Assembly: GCA_025929005.1 (NCBI GenBank)
Contig: JAICND010000151.1
Span: forward strand, 1 to 5,012
Source of the DNA: Acidimicrobiia bacterium
GTDB taxonomy: Bacteria; Actinomycetota; Acidimicrobiia; Spongiisociales; ZC4RG35
Direction of reading: 5' to 3'
DNA length: 5,012 nucleotides
The first letter of the stretch is position 1, and each line of letters begins with the position of its first letter. Made by a program: the position numbers and the translations under genes. The notes below the pieces were generated by a model. It was given only the letters and a program-made list of their open reading frames with translations. It had not been told where the DNA came from and searched no databases. Shown in pieces: positions 1 through 5,012 of the stretch.

Positions 1-759
1 CCGGAAGACTCCCAACATCCTGGCCCCGAACCAAACGCTGAGAGCCAAGGCGGCGGCGGTACCCATGGTCGAGAGACCCAGTCGTCGCCAGGGCACCCCA
101 TCGCCGTCAAGAACGGCGCGAGCAGCCGCGAACGCGTGCGTGGTAGGAAGCAGTTCGGCGAAGTTGCGCAATCCCGGCGGGAGGGCTTCGACGGGGAAGA
201 ACACGCCCGAGACTGCCAGCACCACGTAGTTGAGGCCCCAGGTCAGAATCTCGGCGCTCTGGCCGAATCGCAGGATCAGACCGATGACGATGAAGGCGAC
301 TGCCCACCCGTTGAGAATGAGAAGGGTCACGATGGGGATCACCGACCAGCCGATGGCAGTCATATCAAACCCAAACAAGAAGATCGTCGTGACTGTCAGG
401 GTTCCCAGAGTCAGGCCCAACTTGGCCAGGCCAAAGACTGACACTCCGAGCATGTACTCGATGGGTTTCACCGACGTGGTGAGGACGTTGAGAAGGTTGC
501 GAGTCCAGGTCTCTTCCATAACGCTCACCGACCCGGTCATCTGCACCGAGGTCAGGGTCCAAAAGAGAATTAGGCCTGCCAGCAAGTAAGGAACTCCGGC
601 CCGGCTGGCTTCGTTCTCCTGAGCCACGAAGAGACCTAGGGAGCCCCACAACACCACGTCCATCACCGGCCAGAAAGCGATCTCAAACCACCGGTGGGGT
701 GATCGCCACAACACGAGCCAGTGGCGCCGGATCACGGCGGCTATCCGGGTCCGGTTCAT
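1..759 (-). CDS. ABC-2 type transporter permease, 3' end beyond window
   Basis: This is the membrane subunit of an ABC-2 exporter (DrrB/NodJ-like). It would form the translocation path through the cytoplasmic membrane and be driven by the ATPase encoded just upstream. The minus-strand frame is open from ATG 759 to base 1, giving 253 codons with no stop; families of this type usually run about 250-280 residues, so only a short tail is missing. A basic N-terminus (MNRTRIAAVIRRHW) precedes hydrophobic segments near residues 29-47, 57-75, 103-129, 137-163, 171-190 and 228-250. The stretch SGVFFPVEALPPGLRNF (184-200), followed by ELLPTTHAF, is the characteristic ABC-2 membrane motif before the last helix. 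The ATG overlaps the ATPase stop as ATGA, and a GGGGGA eight bases upstream can serve as ribosome binding site, which fixes the start. The substrate cannot be told; drug, lipid or polysaccharide export are all possible. Confidence 0.88.
   Translation of the reverse strand, partial: MNRTRIAAVIRRHWLVLWRSPHRWFEIAFWPVMDVVLWGSLGLFVAQENEASRAGVPYLLAGLILFWTLTSVQMTGSVSVMEETWTRNLLNVLTTSVKPIEYMLGVSVFGLAKLGLTLGTLTVTTIFLFGFDMTAIGWSVIPIVTLLILNGWAVAFIVIGLILRFGQSAEILTWGLNYVVLAVSGVFFPVEALPPGLRNFAELLPTTHAFAAARAVLDGDGVPWRRLGLSTMGTAAALALSVWFGARMLGVFR
756..759 (-). other. ATGA stop-start overlap coupling ATPase to permease
   Basis: Read on the minus strand, the ATPase ends in TGA (758-756) and the permease begins with ATG (759-757), sharing bases. 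This is a classic arrangement for translational coupling and supports equal production of the two transporter subunits. A G-rich Shine-Dalgarno-like stretch (plus-strand TCCCCC, 768-773) lies inside the end of the ATPase gene at suitable distance. Confidence 0.85.
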
Positions 760-1502
760 TGGGCGGGTCCCCCACCCCGCAACTCGGCGGCGACCGCCAG
801 AAAGGCTCCCTCAAGATCGTCGACGGCGAACTGGGTGGCTATCGCTGAAGGGGTCCCGTCGGCGACGATCTTGCCCCTGGACATGAGGATGACCCGTTCA
901 CACAGAGTCTCGACCTCGCGCATGTTGTGGCTCGTTACCAAGAGAGTGGTGCCGTCGCGACGATGGAGTTCGAGTAGGGCGTTGCGTACCCGGATGGCAA
1001 TGTCAGGGTCGAGGCTGGCGGTGGGCTCGTCGAGAATCAAGAGTCCCGGCCGGTGCAGCACCGCCTTGGTGATGCTGACCAGGGTCCGCTGGCCGGACGA
1101 CAGTTCCTGATTGCGTTGGTCGGCTAGGTCCCGTAGTCCAAACGCGTCGATGGCCTCATCGACCACACCTTGGGGGCGGCGAATTCCAGCGAAGCCCGCA
1201 AAGAGGGACAGGGCCTCTCGCACCGTGAGGTTCTCCGGAAGGGGGAGATAACCAGCCACAAACCCGACCTTTTCCATGGCCCGGGACCGGCCATGCGGCA
1301 GGGTGTGCCCGGCTATTTCGATGGTGCCGGCATCGGGCGTGATCGCTCCCAGGAGCATCAAGAGAGTGGTCGTCTTCCCGGCGCCATTCGGCCCCAACAG
1401 TCCGAGGCGGGCGCCGGGAGCAACGGCTAGATCGAGGTGATCGACCGCCACCTCACCCTTGAACGCCTTGACCAGGCCGCGTGCGTCGACAACCAGGGAC
1501 AT
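756..1502 (-). CDS. ABC-2 exporter ATP-binding protein
   Basis: This is the cytoplasmic ATPase that powers the ABC-2 permease encoded next to it. The 248-residue protein is the normal size for a single nucleotide-binding domain. It shows Walker A GPNGAGKTT (37-45), signature LSSGQ (134-138, a variant of LSGGQ), Walker B LLILDEPT (154-161), D-loop SLDP (163-166) and the switch histidine in TSHN (H192). The Q-loop region reads GYLPLPENLTVRE (84-96) and lacks the usual glutamine; LSSGQ with LPENLTV suggests a particular subfamily of ABC-2 ATPases rather than decay. ATG 1502 was chosen because the MSLVVDARGLVKAF start fits the domain. An in-frame TTG at 1535 would add 11 poorly conserved-looking residues. 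No strong ribosome binding site precedes either start. The stop overlaps the permease start by four bases, so the two are translationally coupled. The exported substrate is unknown. Confidence 0.93.
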   Translation of the reverse strand: MSLVVDARGLVKAFKGEVAVDHLDLAVAPGARLGLLGPNGAGKTTTLLMLLGAITPDAGTIEIAGHTLPHGRSRAMEKVGFVAGYLPLPENLTVREALSLFAGFAGIRRPQGVVDEAIDAFGLRDLADQRNQELSSGQRTLVSITKAVLHRPGLLILDEPTASLDPDIAIRVRNALLELHRRDGTTLLVTSHNMREVETLCERVILMSRGKIVADGTPSAIATQFAVDDLEGAFLAVAAELRGGGPAQ

Positions 1503-1550
1503 GATGTGGCGATTGTGGCGGCCCGTCGACCGCAATGGGAGGGCATTTTT

Positions 1551-1601
1551 CGTTCTCGTGACGGTTGCTACGTCACATACGGGTGAACCGTCACAAGAAC
1601 G
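1551..1601 (-). promoter_or_regulatory. 16-bp inverted repeat with nested TGTGACG repeats
   Basis: Between the cupredoxin stop and the ABC ATPase start lies an inverted repeat: arm CGTTCTCGTGACGGTT (1551-1566), a 19-base spacer, then arm AACCGTCACAAGAACG (1586-1601). Fifteen of sixteen positions pair. The odd one (1557 against 1595) is C/A on the plus strand but G·U in a minus-strand RNA, so a hairpin would be best in the transcript of the neighbouring genes. On the minus strand TGTGACG occurs twice in direct orientation 18 bases apart, with an inverted CGTCAC seven bases after the second copy, so a second, competing dyad exists (1558-1563 with 1571-1576). No run of T follows in the minus direction (GAAAAATG instead), so it does not look like a simple intrinsic terminator. 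It may be an operator, an mRNA 3'-end stabiliser for the cupredoxin transcript, or a leader structure for the exporter. Confidence 0.6.
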
Positions 1602-1622
1602 GAAGACGCAGGACCTGCGGGT

Positions 1623-1964
1623 TCAGCCCGAACCCTCGACAATGACCGTGCCCACCATGTTGGGGTGGATGCTGCATATGTAGGGAAACCTGCCCGGATC
1701 CTCGAATGTGTGCGAAAAGGTGCCGCCCGTGATCAGCTCACTCCGGAAGCCCTCCCCCACGACATCGTGCGCGGTTCCCCCGTCATCCCAGACCCAGGTG
1801 ACCGTTTCGCCTGCCTGCACCGTGATCTCCACCGGGTCGTAGGCCAAGTCTCGGAGGAAAACGGCAGGACCGTCAGGAGTTGACACGTCGGATCCCGCGG
1901 AGCCAGCACAAGCGGACAGTCCAAGCAACAACATTCCAATTGTTAGGAGAGCGCGTCTTGACAT
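1623..1964 (-). CDS. Cupredoxin-domain lipoprotein (blue copper protein)
   Basis: This is a small exported electron-transfer or copper-binding protein anchored to the outer face of the membrane. The 113-residue product has a lipoprotein signal peptide: basic MSRR, hydrophobic ALLTIGMLLLGL and lipobox LSAC with the lipidated cysteine at 19. A short GSAGSDVSTPDG linker leads into a single plastocyanin/pseudoazurin-like domain of about 80 residues. All four type 1 copper ligands are visible: H66 in TAHDVV, then C97, H100 and M103 in YICSIHPNMVG. The start at ATG 1964 was chosen because it begins the signal peptide; the frame stays open further upstream (to 2057), but those residues would bury the signal. 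Its ribosome binding site is weak (GGA five bases before the ATG). The redox partner is not evident. The downstream ABC exporter has no obvious copper link, so shared transcription is possible but not shown. Confidence 0.87.
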   Translation of the reverse strand: MSRRALLTIGMLLLGLSACAGSAGSDVSTPDGPAVFLRDLAYDPVEITVQAGETVTWVWDDGGTAHDVVGEGFRSELITGGTFSHTFEDPGRFPYICSIHPNMVGTVIVEGSG

Positions 1965-2027
1965 ATGTGTCCAAGGCAAGTTGATCTCGACCGAATACGC
2001 AAAGTGAGGCCCGGTACCCTCGGATTC
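1965..2027. promoter_or_regulatory. Short divergent intergenic region
   Basis: The minus-strand cupredoxin gene and the plus-strand membrane hydrolase gene diverge here, so promoters for both must lie in or beside this stretch and partly inside the coding ends. In the plus direction a perfect TTGACA (1958-1963) could be a -35 box, but nothing close to TATAAT lies 16-18 bases further on (TTGATC at 1981 is poor). No convincing promoter was seen in the minus direction. The palindrome ACATATGT (1961-1968) carries the cupredoxin ATG and an opposing ATG on the plus strand. Confidence 0.35.
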
Positions 2028-4250
2028 GTGGCGCTGATTCCCGAGCTGCGAGTTCATGGAGTTTCAGGGACGCTTCCCCGGGACATGCTTTACACCGACC
2101 CCTTGCCGAGGGACCAGGTCGGCTGGACCAGGGTGTATCGCCGCCGGATCCAGTCAGACACGGCCGAGGCGTTCCGGTGGGGAGGGGTGACTTCAGGTTC
2201 GGCCATCACGGCCTTCTGGCTGCTGCTGCTCCCGTTCGCCTTGGCCAACACCGCCGGATGGATGGCCGCTCCCAAGGCCTGGCGGGTTCCCTTCGTTGCG
2301 CTGATCAGACTCGCCTGCCTCATGCTGACCGGAGTCTTTGTATTGGAAGCGGTCACCGTCATCGTCGACTTGCCGTGGCATCGTCTTGGAGGAGCCCCAC
2401 CGATCGTTCCGGCGATTCCGCTGGTGCGTGACCTGCCCGGTGATCTGATCGTGTGGGCCTGGACCAATCCGCGATGGGCTGGCGTCATCCTGATGGCAGC
2501 GTCGCTGCTGGTCATGGTCGTCCTGACGATGGTGGCGAGCAGGTCCCACTTCGAGCAACGCTCCACGGCCATCCGGCGGGTGTGGAGTCCAGCCACCAAC
2601 GCACTCGTCGTCGAAGGCGAGAACCCGCGAGATCTCACGGTTCAGGCGACATCGCCCTCAGACCCGTCGATGTGGAGCCGTCCGCCCACCGTCGACCGGT
2701 TGGCCCGCCTGCATGTCTCGTTCGGCGTCGGATTGATCGGGCTGGTTGCGGCTGGCGCCGCCGCCGGCGGTGCACAGCATCTCCCGTCCACACCCGCCGG
2801 TCTGCTGACTCTTGCTCTGATTGTGATTGTGATCGTCGCCACCTTGTTCTCACATACGGCGACGGGTGATGGAGTCGTCGATCGCACGATCGCCTGGCTC
2901 CCGATCGTTGCGGTTGTGATCACCGCGACCGGGTTGGCGGCCTTCGTGGCGAGCGACGCCCGACCTGCCCGCCATCTGCCCGGTTTGCATGATCTCGTCT
3001 TCATCCTGGTTGCCGTCTTGGGTGCATCGGTCATCCTTGCTTTCGTCTCCGGCTTCAGCTCCCGACCCATTGCCCTGACAGTGATCGGAGGCATGGCCGG
3101 CGGCGGGCTCGGGGCCGGTCTGGCCATGGCAGCCGAGAGAGGACTCGGACTCGAGGGCGCGCTCCCCAACGGGCTGGGGTGGTTCGCTGCCTCCAGCTTG
3201 TTCGGCTTCCTGCTGATCTCTCTGGTGTTTGCGGTCCGCTTCGCCTGGGTCGCCCGTCGCAACATTCACCCGGACCGCCGCGATCCGCGGGCGGTCGGTC
3301 TGCCGATGGGCGCCCTAAGAGAGACGATTCCGGCCGTCGAAACCGCCTTTGACATCCTCGTTGTGGCACTGACTGGAGTAGTGGCGGTTGTGGTGGCGTT
3401 CCGCTGGCCTGACCTCTTCGGCCAACAACTGCCTGCCATCGATCAGCCGCCGTTCTCACCGCGGCTCGGCTATGCCTCCACGGGTCTCTTCGCGGCAATT
3501 GTCATGATGATCACGCTGGCGTTCACTCTGATGCGCAAGGGCAGGTTGGCGCTGCTGTCGATAATTGGTGGAGTGGTGGCTCTGGTGGTGGTTCGCTTCG
3601 GCATCCCCGGGACCAGGCTCTTCGGAATCCCGCTCGATTTAGGAACCTTTCCCTCGGTTGCGGCCGCCGTGGCGGTTCTTTTGCCGGCGTCGTTCATCGT
3701 CACGCGCATCATCGGTGGACTTCGCAACGAGAGCAAGAGACGCGGAATCGGGATCATCTGGGACCTGGCCGGGATGTGGCCACGCTGGTACCACCCCTTC
3801 GCCCCTCCCCCCTATGGACCGAGAGTCGTGACCGACCTTCGCACAGAAGTCGAACACCGCCTCGAACATGACCACCGTCTTCTGCTGGCGGCCCACAGCC
3901 AGGGTTCGGTTGTAGCGTCGGTGGTGATTCGTCAACTGAACGACGATCAACGAAGCCGGCTTGCCTACCTCACCTATGGCAGCCCGGTGCAACGCCTCTA
4001 TCACCGATTGTTCCCGGCTCACTTCACGTCCGCTTGGATCGCGGGGCTTCGCTCCGAACTCGAGGATGACCGGGGTCTCCGCTGGCGCAACCTCTACCGC
4101 CGCACCGACCCCATCGGAGGGCAGATCGATGGAGTCGCTGGCGTTGACCCGATCGCAGATGTGTCTCGCAGCCACAGTGCATATGAACTGGCGCCCGAGT
4201 ATGAGCAGGCTCGGGGCGAAATTGGGGGGTCGCTGGCCTTGCCACAATGA
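2028..4250 (+). CDS. Polytopic membrane protein with C-terminal serine-hydrolase (alpha/beta hydrolase) region
   Basis: A membrane-embedded putative lipase/esterase of unknown substrate, 740 residues from GTG 2028. Residues below use this start. The N-terminus reads IPELRVHGVSGT (HGVSG at 10-14, like an oxyanion-hole motif). About 13 hydrophobic segments follow, near residues 58-80, 88-113, 150-170, 231-251, 258-275, 287-309, 322-342, 347-369, 385-408, 441-460, 485-503, 507-525 and 542-563. After them come WDLAGMWPRWYHPFAPPPYG (578-597) and a soluble region with nucleophile elbow AAHSQGS (S624), RTDPIGG (D694) and SHSAY (H716), a plausible Ser-Asp-His triad. The frame extends to ATG 1965, with AGGAGA 14 bases before it, but those 21 extra residues are charged and unlike the motif that seems to open the family. 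GTG 2028 is preferred although its SD-like GAGG lies too far away. LhgO follows after six bases. The start is uncertain; the gene itself is not. Confidence 0.85.
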   Translation: MALIPELRVHGVSGTLPRDMLYTDPLPRDQVGWTRVYRRRIQSDTAEAFRWGGVTSGSAITAFWLLLLPFALANTAGWMAAPKAWRVPFVALIRLACLMLTGVFVLEAVTVIVDLPWHRLGGAPPIVPAIPLVRDLPGDLIVWAWTNPRWAGVILMAASLLVMVVLTMVASRSHFEQRSTAIRRVWSPATNALVVEGENPRDLTVQATSPSDPSMWSRPPTVDRLARLHVSFGVGLIGLVAAGAAAGGAQHLPSTPAGLLTLALIVIVIVATLFSHTATGDGVVDRTIAWLPIVAVVITATGLAAFVASDARPARHLPGLHDLVFILVAVLGASVILAFVSGFSSRPIALTVIGGMAGGGLGAGLAMAAERGLGLEGALPNGLGWFAASSLFGFLLISLVFAVRFAWVARRNIHPDRRDPRAVGLPMGALRETIPAVETAFDILVVALTGVVAVVVAFRWPDLFGQQLPAIDQPPFSPRLGYASTGLFAAIVMMITLAFTLMRKGRLALLSIIGGVVALVVVRFGIPGTRLFGIPLDLGTFPSVAAAVAVLLPASFIVTRIIGGLRNESKRRGIGIIWDLAGMWPRWYHPFAPPPYGPRVVTDLRTEVEHRLEHDHRLLLAAHSQGSVVASVVIRQLNDDQRSRLAYLTYGSPVQRLYHRLFPAHFTSAWIAGLRSELEDDRGLRWRNLYRRTDPIGGQIDGVAGVDPIADVSRSHSAYELAPEYEQARGEIGGSLALPQ

Positions 4251-4256
4251 CGCGTT

Positions 4257-5012
4257 GTGGAAGGGACTCGACCAGATGTAGTTGTGATCGGCGCGGGAAT
4301 CGTTGGTCTCGCCACCGCTCTGGCACTTGCCGAGCGGGGAGCCAAGGTCACGGTCGTCGACAAAGAGAGCCAGGTCGCCGCCCATCAGACCGGGCACAAC
4401 TCGGGCGTGATCCACACCGGCATCTACTACAAGCCCGGCTCGCACAAGGCGAAGCTCTGTGTTGAAGGACGAACCCGGATGCTCGCCTTCTGCCAGGAGG
4501 AGGGCATTCCCACCAAGATCCCCGGCAAGGTCGTGGTGGCGACGAGCGAGTCACAGGTTCCGGCGCTGGAAGAACTGCATCGACGGGCTGACGCCAACGG
4601 AGTTGAGGCGGTCAGACGAATCGATCCCACCGAACTGCGAGAGCTCGAACCCAACGCCTACGGATTGGTCGCCCTTCATGTGCCTGGTGCGGGCACCGTG
4701 GATTTCCGTGTGGTGGCGGCCGCGATGCAACGCCGTCTGATTGCTGCCGGGGGCCAAGTTCAGGCAGGAGCATCGGTGCAGAGCGCTGCACGTAACGGTT
4801 CGGTGTGGACCCTGAATCTCGATGGAAAAGGCACGGTGTCCGCCCCCCGGGTAGTGGCCTGTGCGGGGCTCCATTCCGACCGGGTAGCGCGGCTGCTCGG
4901 TTTGGACCCCCAGATCAGGATCGTGCCATTCCGGGGGGAGTACTGGCATCTGCGCCGGCCCGACCTGGTCAACGCCCTCATCTATCCGGTTCCAGATCCC
5001 CAATTCCCCTTC
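4257..5012 (+). CDS. lhgO: FAD-dependent L-2-hydroxyglutarate oxidase/dehydrogenase, 5' part
   Basis: The enzyme oxidises L-2-hydroxyglutarate to 2-oxoglutarate using FAD, recovering a wasteful by-product or an intermediate of lysine/glutarate breakdown; in E. coli electrons go to the membrane quinone pool. The 252 codons seen are about 60% of the usual 400-420 residues. The DAO-fold FAD-binding site is VVVIGAGIVGLATALALAERG (8-28; G12, G14, G17) with D35 ending the second strand. The block HQTGHNSGVIHTGIYYKPGS (43-62) is the hallmark of this family and separates it from glycine oxidases and glycerol-3-phosphate dehydrogenases. PFRGEYW (224-230) agrees. GTG 4257 is the only sensible start: an in-frame TGA lies at 4248-4250, and the next GTG falls inside the FAD motif. 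No good ribosome binding site is visible, so translation may continue from the upstream gene, whose stop is six bases away. The symbol rests on motif recognition. Confidence 0.88.
   Translation, partial: MEGTRPDVVVIGAGIVGLATALALAERGAKVTVVDKESQVAAHQTGHNSGVIHTGIYYKPGSHKAKLCVEGRTRMLAFCQEEGIPTKIPGKVVVATSESQVPALEELHRRADANGVEAVRRIDPTELRELEPNAYGLVALHVPGAGTVDFRVVAAAMQRRLIAAGGQVQAGASVQSAARNGSVWTLNLDGKGTVSAPRVVACAGLHSDRVARLLGLDPQIRIVPFRGEYWHLRRPDLVNALIYPVPDPQFPF

Noticed and set aside
107..649. Small frames of 66 to 119 codons on both strands in the first 650 bases.
   Set aside because: All overlap the permease frame, which is continuous to the window edge and carries clear ABC-2 features; these frames carry none.
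1410..1546. A short minus-strand frame beginning at ATG 1546 (MPSHCGRRAATIA...) right after the hairpin, with purine-rich GAGAACGAAAA before it, resembling a leader peptide.
   Set aside because: It runs out of frame into the ATPase coding region before stopping, shows no recognisable composition or regulatory codon run, and is best explained as chance.
1551..1601. Calling the inverted repeat an intrinsic terminator.
   Set aside because: There is no T-run after the stem in either direction (A-run in the minus direction, GAAGACG in the plus direction), and the 19-base loop is long for a terminator.
2642..3269. Two open minus-strand frames of 139 and 207 codons opposite the hydrolase membrane domain.
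   Set aside because: Both are low-complexity Arg/Pro/Ala/Thr-rich or Gly/Arg/Asp-rich shadows of the hydrophobic plus-strand protein, without any motif.
3639..4445. A 268-codon open frame on the minus strand opposite the hydrolase and lhgO genes.
   Set aside because: It lies antisense to strongly recognisable coding sequence in both plus-strand genes, crosses their junction and has no recognisable domain; long antisense frames are common in GC-rich DNA.

Overview
The window is GC-rich, densely coded bacterial DNA with GTG starts and a strong G/C preference at third codon positions. The best guess for the source is a high-GC Actinomycetota. The large membrane protein in the middle points the same way: its opening RVHGVSGT motif and its WDLAGMWPRWYHPFAPPPYG block recall a family I know mainly from actinobacteria. 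This is inference from remembered motifs, not a database result, and the genus cannot be read from the sequence. No IS element, CRISPR array, tRNA, rRNA or prophage signature was seen.

Left part (1-1964), all genes on the minus strand. A lipid-anchored blue-copper (cupredoxin) protein is read first (1964 to 1623). After a 120-bp gap comes the ATPase of an ABC-2 type exporter (1502 to 756). The exporter's membrane permease follows (759 down to the window edge) and overlaps the ATPase stop by ATGA. The ATPase and permease clearly form one transporter and are translationally coupled. The cupredoxin gene may be on the same transcript, but the gap holds a striking 16-bp inverted repeat that could separate or regulate the two.

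Right part (about 2028-5012), all genes on the plus strand. A very large membrane protein of about 740 residues has around 13 membrane segments and a C-terminal serine-hydrolase region. After only six bases comes the first 252 codons of an FAD-dependent L-2-hydroxyglutarate oxidase/dehydrogenase (LhgO type), cut by the window edge. These two genes probably share a transcript, but no functional link between them is evident.

The two halves diverge from a very small shared control region around 1965-2027. The most interesting item is the membrane protein. Its oxyanion-type HGVSG motif is at the extreme N-terminus, while its Ser, Asp and His triad candidates are at the C-terminus, so a whole multi-pass membrane domain appears to sit inside a hydrolase fold. 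The second is the nested inverted and direct repeat upstream of the ABC exporter. The rest looks like ordinary chromosomal housekeeping or transport content. I see no defence system or other clearly new multi-gene system here.
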